DNA of 57,938 nt. Source: Lachnospiraceae bacterium (GTDB taxonomy: Bacteria > Bacillota > Clostridia > Lachnospirales > Lachnospiraceae). Below are positions 17,688 to 26,179 of this stretch, one piece after another (position 1 is the first letter of the stretch; every line of letters starts with the position of its first letter). The stretch lies in contig SVDL01000006.1 of NCBI GenBank assembly GCA_015057835.1, positions 1-57,938 on the forward strand, read 5' to 3'. The position numbers and the translations under genes were made by a program. The notes below the pieces were generated by a model. The model saw nothing but the letters and a program-made list of their open reading frames with translations. It was not told where the DNA came from and made no database searches.

Positions 17688-19154
17688 TCAGATCTTCTTC
17701 ATGCTCATTTCGTGAAGAAGTTTTGTTTTGAGGTCATAGAGCTTGTCCGAGAGATCGACATACATCTCGTGCGGATTGACGAGACGCTTGGTCTCATCCC
17801 ACAGCGTATCCTTTTCTCTGCGGCAGATCGCCTGCAGTTCCATAACGCTGGGAGATTCGTAGACACAGCTGCCGTTTTTGAAGACCGGAACGAGCAGTTC
17901 GCGGAGCGTGTAGGTGCCTCCCTCGAGTTTTGTTTTCTTCCAGGTCTCGATCGGGTCGAAAATGATCATGTCCTTTTCCGGATCAAAGCGCTCTTCTGCA
18001 AGGCAGATGAGATCCGCGCGGATCTTGCCGGTTTCCTTGTCGTAAATACGGAAGACCGTCTTGTTGCCCGGGTTCGTCACTTTGGCCGTGTTCTCGGAAA
18101 GCTTGATCTTCGGGGTGAATTCGGCCTCACCGGCATTTTTGATCGCGGCGAGTTTATAGACGCCGCCGAAGCTCGGGTTGTCGCTGGAAGTGATCAGTCT
18201 TGTGCCGACGCCCCAGGAATTGATCTTCGCGCCCTGCTGTTTCATGGAGTTGATGAGGTACTCGTCGAGGTCGCTGGAAGCGGAAATAAGGGCGTCCTCA
18301 AATCCCTCCGCCGCGAGCATTTCATAGGCCTTTTTGGAGAGATAGGCGAGGTCGCCGCTGTCCATGCGGATGCCGTACTTTCTGGGCTTGAGCTCGATGC
18401 CCTCCGCCTGCATTTCCTTAAATACACGGATCGCGTTCGGAATGCCGGACTTCAGGGTGTCGTACGTATCGACGAGCAGGGTGCAGGCGTGCGGATAAAG
18501 CTTCGCGTACGCCTTAAAGGCCTCGTACTCGGACGGGAAGCTCATGATCCAGCTGTGCGCGTGGGTGCCGAGGACCGGAACGCCGAACATGGTGCCTGTC
18601 AGAACATTGGATGTTCCGGCACATCCGGCGATGATCGCCGCGCGGGCGCCGTAAATGCCGGCATCCGGTCCCTGCGCTCTGCGAAGGCCGAATTCCATAA
18701 CGGCGTCGCCCCTTGCCGCGTGACATACGCGGGCGGCCTTGGTGGCGATGAGGCACTGATGGTTCATAATATTCAGGATCGCCGTCTCGAGGAGCTGCGC
18801 CTGCATGATCGGAGCGACGACTTTGATCAGGGGTTCTCTCGGGAAGACTACCGTGCCTTCCGGAACCGCGTAGATATCGCCGGTGAAGTGATAGCCTGCC
18901 AGATAATCGAGGAAATCGTCCTCAAAAGTGTGGAGGCTCCGGAGATAGTCGATATCTTCGTAGGAAAAATGAAGGGACTTGACATATTCGATGATCTGCT
19001 CAAGACCCGCGCAGATCGCGTAGCCGCCTCCGCTCGGGTTCGTGCGGTAAAAAGCGTCAAAAACGACCATTTGTTCCTTGGGATTTTTATAATATCCCTG
19101 CATCATAGTAAGTTCATAAAAGTCAGTCAGTAAGGTGAGATTCTCTGCCCGCAT
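17688..19154 (-). CDS. pncB: Nicotinate phosphoribosyltransferase
   Basis: 488 residues. The enzyme joins nicotinate to PRPP to give nicotinate mononucleotide, feeding NAD from salvaged niacin. Family signatures: TLLTDFYELTMMQGYY at the start, FRTNPSGGGYAICAGLE-like (here YRTNPSGGGYAICAG), EFGLRRAQGPDAG with the active-site His replaced by Gln as in many family members, GTHAHSWIMSFPSEYEAF and RMDSGDLAYLSKKA. AAAGGA precedes the ATG at 19154. A longer frame to 19283 has no support. The divergent cation-transporter gene begins 100 bases away. Confidence 0.92.
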   Translation of the reverse strand: MRAENLTLLTDFYELTMMQGYYKNPKEQMVVFDAFYRTNPSGGGYAICAGLEQIIEYVKSLHFSYEDIDYLRSLHTFEDDFLDYLAGYHFTGDIYAVPEGTVVFPREPLIKVVAPIMQAQLLETAILNIMNHQCLIATKAARVCHAARGDAVMEFGLRRAQGPDAGIYGARAAIIAGCAGTSNVLTGTMFGVPVLGTHAHSWIMSFPSEYEAFKAYAKLYPHACTLLVDTYDTLKSGIPNAIRVFKEMQAEGIELKPRKYGIRMDSGDLAYLSKKAYEMLAAEGFEDALISASSDLDEYLINSMKQQGAKINSWGVGTRLITSSDNPSFGGVYKLAAIKNAGEAEFTPKIKLSENTAKVTNPGNKTVFRIYDKETGKIRADLICLAEERFDPEKDMIIFDPIETWKKTKLEGGTYTLRELLVPVFKNGSCVYESPSVMELQAICRREKDTLWDETKRLVNPHEMYVDLSDKLYDLKTKLLHEMSMKKI

Positions 19155-19179
19155 CTTTTTCTTGTCCTTTCTGCTCCCG

Positions 19180-19208
19180 TTGCGGGAGCCCGGCGAGTAG
19201 GCTATAAT
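19180..19208 (+). promoter_or_regulatory. Sigma-A type promoter for the gene at 19255
   Basis: TTGCGG (19180-19185), 17-base spacer, TATAAT (19203-19208), 46 bases before the ATG at 19255. The -35 box lies in the loop and arm of a short palindrome (GCTCCCGTTGCGGGAGC). A second TATAAT lies 11 bases downstream. The same two boxes and spacing recur at 31393-31421. Confidence 0.65.
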
Positions 19209-19254
19209 TGTTGATATAATACTACTTTTACCGAAAGCGCGCAAGGCACAGTAC

Positions 19255-20430
19255 ATGATCAGGAGACTGTACGACAAGTTCATAAAGAATACCGGAAGCG
19301 GTCCCGAGACCCGGGAAAATTATATGCGCACGGTTTTTGCCGCGGCGATTGCCGTACATCTTCTGCTGTTTGCGGCAAAGATCACGGCGGGATCACTGAT
19401 CCGTTCCACCTCGGTGCGCGCCGATGCCTGGAGCAATCTCGCCGCGGCGCTGTCGGCGGGCTTCGGCCTTGCGCAGTTTGTGGCCGGCGAGGGCAGCGAA
19501 AACGCGGATCAGGGCGAAGAAAAGAGAAAGAAAGGGATCCGGCAGGCCGGGTACATTGCCGCTTTTATCGCGGCTTTTCTGGTGTTTGAAGTCGGATTTT
19601 CCCTCTTCAGCAGGGCCTTTTCGAGACTGCGGCATCCGACGGCGATTGTCCACGGCATTCCGGCGGTGGCGGTGCTGCTTCTGTGCATTCTTCTTCGGCG
19701 GGCACTGGCTGTATTTTTTATACGGACCAGCGGAGAATTCGACTTAAAGCTCCTGCCGGTCTACGTGCGGAGCTCCCGCGCGGCCAATATCCGGACGGGT
19801 TTTGCGGCTGCCGCGGTGATCCTGGATCAGTATACTCCTGTCAATGCGGACTTTCTGGTGACGCTGATCCTTTCCGCCGCTGTCATGAAAGAGGGGATCA
19901 TGATCGCCGTCAGGGCGATCCGTCCCGCGGTGGAAGAGATCCCTGATCCGGACCTTGTGCGGGCTGTCAGGGCGAGACTGCGCGAATACAGCATCATACA
20001 GGGAACAGGAAGCATTAAAGTCCGGTTCTTCGGACCGGGAAGGCGGATGATCGCGATGCGGATCAAAGTTCCCAAAGCAGCGGATATGGCCGAAGTTTTC
20101 GGCAATGTCCGCGTGATCGAGGAAACGGTCGGCAGGGAATTCGGAATCACGCTCGTTCTGCACGCGGATCCGATCGAGTCCTCCGACAGGGAATCCCTTG
20201 AAGTCAGAAAAGTGCTGGAAGCAGAACTGGAGTCCCGGGACGTGCGGCTTTCCTTCGATCATTTTCATATCGTGCGCGGCCGTGATTTCAGTAATCTGAT
20301 CTTTGATCTGTTTGTACCCGGTGAATACGGGGAAGAAAAAATACAGGCCCTGACCGCGGAACTTGACGGGAAAATGCGCCTTCTGGACACGCGGTATATC
20401 TGTGTGATCTCACCGAGAAAACTGAATTGA
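19255..20430 (+). CDS. Cation diffusion facilitator-like membrane protein with degenerate metal sites
   Basis: 391 residues. Six hydrophobic segments in the first 215 residues and a long cytoplasmic C-terminal half containing ferredoxin-like repeats match the CDF fold (VRADAWSNLAAALSAG is the family's second helix). The residues that bind the transported metal look lost: the helix-2 pattern DxxxD has Asp57 but Asn61, and the helix-5 HxxxD region reads SSRAANIRTG. The protein may use other ligands or no longer transport Zn or Mn. It has its own promoter. The C-terminal regulatory part is longer than usual (about 175 residues). Confidence 0.65.
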   Translation: MIRRLYDKFIKNTGSGPETRENYMRTVFAAAIAVHLLLFAAKITAGSLIRSTSVRADAWSNLAAALSAGFGLAQFVAGEGSENADQGEEKRKKGIRQAGYIAAFIAAFLVFEVGFSLFSRAFSRLRHPTAIVHGIPAVAVLLLCILLRRALAVFFIRTSGEFDLKLLPVYVRSSRAANIRTGFAAAAVILDQYTPVNADFLVTLILSAAVMKEGIMIAVRAIRPAVEEIPDPDLVRAVRARLREYSIIQGTGSIKVRFFGPGRRMIAMRIKVPKAADMAEVFGNVRVIEETVGREFGITLVLHADPIESSDRESLEVRKVLEAELESRDVRLSFDHFHIVRGRDFSNLIFDLFVPGEYGEEKIQALTAELDGKMRLLDTRYICVISPRKLN

Positions 20431-20499
20431 TTAATTAGATAAAAAACAGGGCCTGAATTCGGCAAAAACGACGAATTTTCAAGAATGTTCAGTAAATGC

Positions 20500-20527
20500 T
20501 TGCATTATGAAAATGCATTGCTATAAT
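20500..20527 (+). promoter_or_regulatory. Promoter of the dehydrogenase/transketolase operon
   Basis: TTGCAT (20500-20505), 16-base spacer, TATAAT (20522-20527), 71 bases upstream of ATG 20598. A candidate GntR operator overlaps the expected transcription start (20533-20541). Confidence 0.65.
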
Positions 20528-20532
20528 GAAAG

Positions 20533-20541
20533 CTGTAATAC
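20533..20541 (+). promoter_or_regulatory. Candidate GntR operator in the dehydrogenase promoter
   Basis: CTGTAATAC is the reverse complement of the core of the site at 25535-25546 (GTATTACA), and resembles the TTGTATCACAA half-site pair at 25375-25385. It sits directly downstream of the -10 box, where a FadR-type repressor would block initiation. Assigned by similarity between the three sites only. Confidence 0.4.
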
Positions 20542-20597
20542 GACTAACATAACACACAAATAAAAGGTTCTCTGTTTTTCAGGAAAGGAAAAGAATC

Positions 20598-21626
20598 ATG
20601 AAAGCTCTTGTGTATGAAGGTCCGGAAATCCTTACGATCAAAGATATCCCGGATGTCACTCCGGCGGCGGGTGAAGTTTATGTTCACGTGACGGCGACGG
20701 GCATCTGCGGATCCGACTTTGCGGGATATCTCGGAAAGACGGGAAGACGCATTCCTCCGATGGTCATGGGCCATGAGTTCGGCGGCGTTGTCGAACAGCT
20801 CGGAGAAGGCGTGACAGACCTCAAGGTCGGCGACCGCGTCAGCGTTTATCCGGTCGACCACTGCTGTGAGTGCGAATTCTGCAAGCAGAACAAACCGATG
20901 CTCTGCCTTAAGAAAAAACAGTACGGCGTACTCACCAACAACGGTTCCATGACCCGCGGCATCTGCGTTCCGGCGAGACTTTGCTTCAAAGTACCGGATC
21001 ATGTGACGGATGCGGAAGCGGCGCTCGTTGAACCACTTGCGGTCTCCTACCGCGGCGTGGCTTCTCTCGGGGATCTCACCGGCAAGAGCGTTCTTGTAGT
21101 AGGCGCCGGAACGATCGGACTGTTCGCACTGGCCTGCGTAAAAGCAGCCGGCGCGGCGAAGATCTTCAGCGCGGATATGATGGACAACAGACTTGAGATC
21201 GCGAAAAAGATCGGCGCGGATGTGACGATCAATACCGGCCGCGAAGACGCTGTGGAAGTCATCAGCAAAGAGACGGATGGAAAACTGTGCGACTGCTCCG
21301 TGGAGTGCGTAGGCATTACTCCGACGGCGGCGCTCTCCATCGATGCGGTGGGCTTCGGCGGATCGATCGCCTGGATCGGCAACAACTGGCCGAAGGTTGA
21401 GATCCCGATGCAGTCGATCGTGACAAAGGAAAAGAAACTGAACGGATCTTTCCTTTACAGCATGGACGATTTCAAGAATGCCCTGCAGCTTATTATTGAC
21501 GGAAAGCTGGATTCCAGCCTGTTCATCACAAAGGTCATTGAACTGGATGAGGCACCGGCAGTATTTGCGGAACTTTCCAAGAATCCGGGAAACAACGTCA
21601 AGGTCATCATTAAAGGCATTGAATAA
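20598..21626 (+). CDS. Zinc-dependent medium-chain dehydrogenase (galactitol-1-P / sorbitol dehydrogenase-like)
   Basis: 342 residues. Catalytic zinc ligands are in GICGSDF and MGHEFGG, and the structural zinc lobe in CCECEFCKQNKPMLC. The nucleotide-binding motif is VLVVGAGTIGLFAL. This class oxidises secondary hydroxyls of polyols or sugar phosphates with NAD; galactitol-1-phosphate 5-dehydrogenase and threonine or sorbitol dehydrogenases are close relatives. AGGAAAGGAAAAG precedes the ATG. It is the first gene of a run with split transketolase, suggesting it makes a ketose or ketose phosphate used by that enzyme. Confidence 0.85.
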   Translation: MKALVYEGPEILTIKDIPDVTPAAGEVYVHVTATGICGSDFAGYLGKTGRRIPPMVMGHEFGGVVEQLGEGVTDLKVGDRVSVYPVDHCCECEFCKQNKPMLCLKKKQYGVLTNNGSMTRGICVPARLCFKVPDHVTDAEAALVEPLAVSYRGVASLGDLTGKSVLVVGAGTIGLFALACVKAAGAAKIFSADMMDNRLEIAKKIGADVTINTGREDAVEVISKETDGKLCDCSVECVGITPTAALSIDAVGFGGSIAWIGNNWPKVEIPMQSIVTKEKKLNGSFLYSMDDFKNALQLIIDGKLDSSLFITKVIELDEAPAVFAELSKNPGNNVKVIIKGIE

Positions 21627-21676
21627 ACCAAGAACCCAAATCAATGTGATTTTACATTTATAAAAGGAGAAGCATT

Positions 21677-22504
21677 ATGGGATACGATATTGAACAAATG
21701 AAGGCATTTGCAAAACAGCTCAGACATGACATTGTTGACATGATCAATTTTGACAAGGGACGTGTCGGTCACCTCGGCGGATCCTGCTCCATGGCAGACA
21801 TTGTTGCAGCTCTTTACTGCTACAAGATGAACTATGATCCGAAGGATTACAAGAAAGCTGACCGCGACCGCCTTGTTTTCTCTAAAGGACATGCTGTTAT
21901 CGTACAGTACGCAGCGCTTTGCGAACTCGGCGTACTTGAGAAGGAAGAGATCAACACTCTGAAGATCCTCGGCTCCCGTCTGCAGGGACATCCGGAATCT
22001 CAGAAGACACCGGGCGTCGAAGCAAACACCGGTTCTCTCGGCCAGGGCCTTTCCATCGGCCTCGGCATGGCTCTCGGCTTCAAACTGGACGGCCTTGACA
22101 GCAAAGCTTATGTCGTCATGGGCGACGGCGAACTTGCAGAAGGTCAGATCTGGGAAGCAGCGATGGCAGCGGCAAGATTCAAATGCAATAACCTGATCGG
22201 TATCGTCGATGCCAACGGCGTACAGGCGAACGGCAAACTCGTTGATCGTTTCGATCAGGGCGACCAGGTTGCGAAGTTCAAAGCGTTCGGATGGAATGTC
22301 ATCGAACTTGACGGCCACAACATGGAAGAGATCTGCAAGGCTCTCGATGCTGCGGACGAATGCAAAGACAAACCTACTGTTCTCTATGCGCACACCGTTA
22401 AGGGCAAGGGCGTAAGCTTTGCGGAAGGCAACCACAAGTTCCACAACGGCGCTCTGACGGAAGAACAGTTCTATCAGGCACACAAAGACATCGACGCGAT
22501 GTGA
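21677..22504 (+). CDS. Transketolase, N-terminal (TPP-binding) subunit
   Basis: 275 residues, the N-terminal half of transketolase as a separate gene, as in many Clostridia and archaea. HLGGSCSMADIVAALY and SKGHAVIVQYAAL hold histidines that contact donor substrate and TPP. GVEANTGSLGQGLSIGLGMA follows, then the TPP motif GDGELAEGQIWEAAM with NN 20 residues on. HTVKGKGVSFAE closes the half-site. AAGGAG precedes the ATG. The other half is at 22781, after a 276-base gap. Confidence 0.92.
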   Translation: MGYDIEQMKAFAKQLRHDIVDMINFDKGRVGHLGGSCSMADIVAALYCYKMNYDPKDYKKADRDRLVFSKGHAVIVQYAALCELGVLEKEEINTLKILGSRLQGHPESQKTPGVEANTGSLGQGLSIGLGMALGFKLDGLDSKAYVVMGDGELAEGQIWEAAMAAARFKCNNLIGIVDANGVQANGKLVDRFDQGDQVAKFKAFGWNVIELDGHNMEEICKALDAADECKDKPTVLYAHTVKGKGVSFAEGNHKFHNGALTEEQFYQAHKDIDAM

Positions 22505-22780
22505 GGAACCAAGGTCGAAAAGTCGGGACGCGATCCTGCTTGCAGGAAGAGCGGCGTGACCTTGAGACCTGCAAGATCATGAGGAAGGAGCCATCTGCAT
22601 AGCAGATGAGCGGATTCCGAATGATTTTGAGGAGGGCGGGAGCTTCGAAGAAGCGGAGCCATCCGTTGGTTCCGAAAAGACAGGAATCCATTTTCGGAGA
22701 AACGGAACCATCCGCCGCGTCACAGAAACTATACTGAAAAACAATTCGAATTTTTGATTATTATGGAGGAAAATAATATC
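22505..22780. repeat. Palindrome-rich spacer between the transketolase halves
   Basis: The two subunits of one enzyme are separated by 276 bases with no gene. The gap holds several short hairpins: TCCTGC-TT-GCAGGA followed by AGAGCGG (22534-22554), CATCTGC-ATA-GCAGATG followed by AGCGG (22592-22613), and GCTTC-GAA-GAAGC followed by GGAGCC (22642-22660). The phrase GGA(G/A)CCATC(C/T) recurs at about 22588, 22656 and 22705. The elements look like members of one repetitive palindromic family, not a coding remnant. Confidence 0.55.
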
Positions 22781-23710
22781 ATGGCTGAAATGGCAAGTCT
22801 GCGTAATGCATATGGTGAGACTCTGGTAGAACTCGGCAAAGACAATAAAAACATCGTTGACCTTGAGGCGGATCTGGGCGGCTCCACGATGGGCGTCCTC
22901 TTTGAGAAAGCTTATCCGGATCGCTTCTTTGAGATGGGCATCGCGGAAGCCGATATGGCTTCGACAGCAGCCGGCCTCGCGTTCACGGGCAAGGTTCCGT
23001 TCTTCGGATCTTTCGCTGTTTTCGTACCGGGCAGATGCTATGACCAGATCCGTACCGGTATCTGCATTCCGTCTCTGAACGTCAAGATCTGCGGCTCCTC
23101 CGCAGGACTGTCTGACTACGGCGATGGTGCTACACACCAGTCCATCGATGATATCGGCCTTATGCGCGGCCTTCCGAACATGGAAGTGTTCATCCCGGTA
23201 GACGCGAACCAGACAAAAGCAATCGTGAAATACATGGCTGCGAACAACGGCCCGATGTACATCCGCATCAACCGCAACCCGCTTCCGGTCCTTACCGCGG
23301 AAGACGAAGAATTCGTTCCGGGCAAAGTGTACTGCATGAAAGACGGCAAAGATGCGACGATCTTCGCATACGGCGTCATGGTCTCCAAGGCTCTGGAAGC
23401 TGCTGAGATCCTTGAGAAGAAGGGCATCTCTGTCCGCGTCGTCAACGTTCCGTCCATCAAGCCGATCGATGCTGATCAGGTTGCTGCTTATGCGAACGAT
23501 GTCAACCTTACGATCGATGAGCACTCCATCTATGGCGGTCTCGGCGATGTGATCTGCGCGATCCTTGCAGAGAAGAAGCCGTGCAAAGTGAAGAAATACG
23601 GCGTGAACGATGAGTTCGGCTGCTCCGCGATGAACTATGACGAGCTGCTCGTCGAGTACGGCTTCACACCGGAAAAGATCGCGGAGGCGCTGGAGACATT
23701 CCGCGGCTGA
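22781..23710 (+). CDS. Transketolase, C-terminal subunit
   Basis: 309 residues, the pyrimidine-binding and C-terminal domains. DLEADLGGSTM, RFFEMGIAEADMASTAAGLA (the catalytic Glu that activates TPP) and GLSDYGDGATHQSIDDIGLMR are typical. The C-terminal swivelling domain starts near residue 190. GGAGGA ten bases before the ATG at 22781 decides the start over upstream ATGs at 22754 and 22763. With the 21677 product it forms the active heterotetramer, moving two-carbon units between sugar phosphates. A large structured region follows the stop. Confidence 0.92.
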   Translation: MAEMASLRNAYGETLVELGKDNKNIVDLEADLGGSTMGVLFEKAYPDRFFEMGIAEADMASTAAGLAFTGKVPFFGSFAVFVPGRCYDQIRTGICIPSLNVKICGSSAGLSDYGDGATHQSIDDIGLMRGLPNMEVFIPVDANQTKAIVKYMAANNGPMYIRINRNPLPVLTAEDEEFVPGKVYCMKDGKDATIFAYGVMVSKALEAAEILEKKGISVRVVNVPSIKPIDADQVAAYANDVNLTIDEHSIYGGLGDVICAILAEKKPCKVKKYGVNDEFGCSAMNYDELLVEYGFTPEKIAEALETFRG

Positions 23711-23717
23711 TAATTCA

Positions 23718-23823
23718 ATACGGGATCACGGCAGTGGTTTCGGGGAGGGAAAAACCTGTCCCGGAAAGCTGAAGTGATCGTATTTCATCAACAACCGGCC
23801 TGTGACGATCTGCTGCAGGCCGG
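23718..23823 (+). terminator. Structured region after the transketolase operon
   Basis: Two nested or successive hairpins: ATACGGGATCAC (23718-23729) with GTGATCGTAT (23774-23783), followed by TTTCAT, and CCGGCCTG (23795-23802) with CAGGCCGG (23816-23823). Neither has a long U tract. The first could be a terminator; the second could be an operator or attenuator ahead of the GntR gene. Confidence 0.4.
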
Positions 23824-23932
23824 ATGTGCATATTTACAGGAATACTTCGAAAAACCTGTAATCAGATATTGGATAAATGATTCATCCCTGTAAAAGCAAT
23901 AATGAGTGGACAATAACGGCAGGAGAAAGACA

Positions 23933-24640
23933 ATGGCTCTGCAGAACATTTCCCGACAGAATATAAGTGACGAGGTCTACAATCAGTTTATTGACGCGAT
24001 CATGAACGGCGACTGGAAGCCTGAAGAAAAGATTCCTTCCGAAACGGAACTCGCTGCCCAGATGGGTGTAAGCCGGGTGACGATCCGCGGCGCTCTGCAG
24101 AGGCTGGAAGGAATGCAGCTTATTGAACGCAGACAGGGAGAGGGCACATTCGTCAGCGAAATCTCCGGCACCCACTTTGTAAATAATCTGGTGCCTGTTG
24201 TCGCATTAGGCAATCATGATCTTACGGATCTTATGGAGTTCCGGGAGATCTTTGACAGCGAAGTAACCGCGATCGCGGCAAGAAAAGGCGACCCGAAGGT
24301 CGTCAGAGAGCTGAGAAAGAATTTTGAGAAGCATATGAAAGCGGCGGAGAAGGAGGATTACAAAGCGGCGTCCATGTACGACACTTCTTTCCATTTTCTG
24401 CTCGCGCGTGCTACCGGAAACAAGCTGATAGAACAGATTTATGAAACTTTCCGTGCGCTGTTTCAGAAGAATATGTACGAGATCGTTCAGAAAATGGGCT
24501 TTTCCGATGCGCAAAAATATCATGCCGCCATCATCGACGCGATCGAGCAGAAAGATGAGGTGGCGGCAAGAGAAATCATGCGGGAGCATGTACGCGATAC
24601 AATTGTATTTTTAAATGAGAAAACGGAGCAGACTTCTTAA
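23933..24640 (+). CDS. GntR-family regulator with FCD ligand domain (first of two)
   Basis: 235 residues. The N-terminal winged helix (residues 5-75) has the GntR pattern IPSETELAAQMGVSRVTIRGALQRLEGMQLIERRQGEGTFV. The C-terminal all-helical FCD/FadR domain carries metal- or ligand-binding histidines (DTSFHFLLARA, HAAIIDAIEQ). Such proteins repress catabolic operons until an organic acid or sugar acid binds. AGGAG precedes ATG 23933. Its stop shares a CTTAAG with the stop of the opposing GntR gene. The two regulators are paralogues with similar N-termini (MALQNISRQNISD and MALKKIKKQNISD). Confidence 0.88.
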   Translation: MALQNISRQNISDEVYNQFIDAIMNGDWKPEEKIPSETELAAQMGVSRVTIRGALQRLEGMQLIERRQGEGTFVSEISGTHFVNNLVPVVALGNHDLTDLMEFREIFDSEVTAIAARKGDPKVVRELRKNFEKHMKAAEKEDYKAASMYDTSFHFLLARATGNKLIEQIYETFRALFQKNMYEIVQKMGFSDAQKYHAAIIDAIEQKDEVAAREIMREHVRDTIVFLNEKTEQTS

Positions 24641-25347
24641 GATTCTGCTTCCGTGTCATTTTTGGCCTGATAGAGACGAAGCGTTTCCTGCAGGTGCTGC
24701 CTCATGTGACGGCGTGAGCTGACAGGGTCGTGACTGCGGATGGAGTCAACGATCATCGTGTGGTATTTTACACCGATGTCAACACCGAGGCTCCCGATCA
24801 CCTGTTCGAGATTCGTGCTGTAGATCTCACGGAGCATCTCATAGATCTTGATGATAATCGGGTTCATGGTTGCTTCCGCGACAGAAAAATGAAAAGCCAT
24901 ATCTGCGGAGACCAGGCGGTCGACATCGGAGAGATCCGTCTTCGCGTATTCGTCTGCGAACCTCGCCATAGCGTCGATCTGCTCTTCCGTGGCTTTCTGT
25001 GCTGCGAGAGCCGCCATTTCCGGCTCCATGACTGCGCGGAATTCAAGGAAGTAGTTGATATTGGGCTTTGCGTAGGCGAGAAGCGGCTGAATGTAGCCCA
25101 GCGCGTCCGCGTCTGTAAAATCTTTTACAAAGGTGCCGCCGCCCTGTTTGGCTTCGATGAGGCCAAGGCTGATGAGGCGCTGAAACGCGTTGCGGACGGT
25201 GATGCGGCTGACACCCAGTTCTTCGGAAAGAGCAGTCTCGGAGGGAATCTTTGAGCCAGGTTCCCAGGTACCGTTAATGATCTGTTCCTGAAGCTGTTCA
25301 AAAACGATATCGGAAATATTCTGCTTTTTGATCTTTTTCAGTGCCAT
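24637..25347 (-). CDS. GntR-family regulator with FCD ligand domain (second of two)
   Basis: 236 residues, paralogous to the gene at 23933 and convergent with it. The DNA-binding part reads IPSETALSEELGVSRITVRNAFQRLISLGLIEAKQGGGTFV; the FCD domain includes DMAFHFSVAEAT and KYHTMIVDSIRSHDP. AAGGAGA precedes the ATG at 25347, so the longer frame to 25383 is not used. A TTGT-N3-ACAA palindrome 28-38 bases upstream of its start suggests autoregulation, and a related site lies in the promoter region of the divergent VOC operon. The two regulators may answer different inducers. Confidence 0.88.
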   Translation of the reverse strand: MALKKIKKQNISDIVFEQLQEQIINGTWEPGSKIPSETALSEELGVSRITVRNAFQRLISLGLIEAKQGGGTFVKDFTDADALGYIQPLLAYAKPNINYFLEFRAVMEPEMAALAAQKATEEQIDAMARFADEYAKTDLSDVDRLVSADMAFHFSVAEATMNPIIIKIYEMLREIYSTNLEQVIGSLGVDIGVKYHTMIVDSIRSHDPVSSRRHMRQHLQETLRLYQAKNDTEAES

Positions 25348-25374
25348 GGCACTTGTCTCCTTGTGTGAATGTAG

Positions 25375-25385
25375 TTGTATCACAA
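25375..25385. promoter_or_regulatory. Candidate GntR operator upstream of the second regulator
   Basis: TTGTATCACAA, arms TTGT/ACAA with a 3-base centre, lies 28 bases upstream of the start of the minus-strand GntR gene, in an AT-rich divergent promoter region. This arm pattern is typical of FadR-subfamily operators. Confidence 0.45.
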
Positions 25386-25526
25386 TTTACATTATACTTA
25401 TTCTACAATCATTGTAAATGAAAAAAATAGGAAAATATTGAATAATGTAAAGATTAAAAACACATAATTGGATATTTTTCACAAAAATCGACCGCTTATT
25501 TTGGAAGCCAAATTCCGGTTTGGGAG

Positions 25527-25546
25527 TTGACAGGCTGTATTACAAC
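25527..25546 (+). promoter_or_regulatory. -35 box overlapped by a candidate GntR operator, VOC operon
   Basis: TTGACA (25527-25532) is followed at once by CTGTATTACAAC (25535-25546), similar to the site at 25375. A weak TAAGCT is 17 bases from the -35 box. The gene at 25612 starts about 65 bases downstream. Overlap of operator and promoter spacer fits repression. Confidence 0.45.
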
Positions 25547-25611
25547 TGTTAAGCTACAAATAGCTGAAAAATGCGTGAAATAACGCAGAATCAAAGGATG
25601 GAGACGATACA

Positions 25612-26088
25612 ATGAGTGAAGTATTTGACATCAGAGATCAGTTTGAACATTATACGCATGTCGGCATTGCCGTCCGCGACATGGACCGTTATGTCAAAAG
25701 AATGACGGAAGCGTTCGGATACAAAGTGGCCAACTACGGTCAGACGCCGGACAGCCCGGATAAGCGGTATAATGGGGAGTATGAGGATTTTGCCTTTAAA
25801 CTGGCGTTTATTTACCGCGGCGACCAGATGCTGGAACTTCTGGAACCCATTCGCGGCAGAAACGTCATTTCCGAATATCTTGAAAAATGCGGGGAAGGAC
25901 TTCACCATTTCAATTATAACGTCCATCATTACGACGAAGTTGTCGCCCATTTGAAAGAACAGGGCTATAACATGATCATGGAAGGCACTTCTTTCCGTCA
26001 TCCGGGTCATCGCTGGTGCTACTTTGATACCATGGATGATTTCGGATATGATATCGAACTTTTTGAACTGTACGAAGGGGAAGAGTAA
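25612..26088 (+). CDS. VOC-superfamily protein (glyoxalase / epimerase-like)
   Basis: 158 residues with the paired beta-alpha-beta modules of the vicinal oxygen chelate fold. Candidate metal ligands are His in YTHVGIAVRDMD, Glu in MLELLEP, His in GLHHFNYNV and Glu in YDIELFEL, the arrangement of methylmalonyl-CoA epimerase and glyoxalase I. The reaction is probably an isomerisation or epimerisation through a metal-bound enolate; the substrate is unknown. A good ribosome binding site (AAGGATGGAG) precedes the ATG. It begins a transcript with the short-chain dehydrogenase. Confidence 0.82.
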   Translation: MSEVFDIRDQFEHYTHVGIAVRDMDRYVKRMTEAFGYKVANYGQTPDSPDKRYNGEYEDFAFKLAFIYRGDQMLELLEPIRGRNVISEYLEKCGEGLHHFNYNVHHYDEVVAHLKEQGYNMIMEGTSFRHPGHRWCYFDTMDDFGYDIELFELYEGEE

Positions 26089-26179
26089 GACGAGACAGGA
26101 CATTGTCCCCCAGGCAGAAAAGAATCACAGAGAGCAGATCTTAAACAGGTCCGATGCAATAGAACAAGGAGGAAAGAAA

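Noticed and set aside
17094..19133. 679-codon plus-strand frame
   Set aside because: It runs opposite the 5' part of recQ and nearly all of pncB. No start signal or domain is seen.
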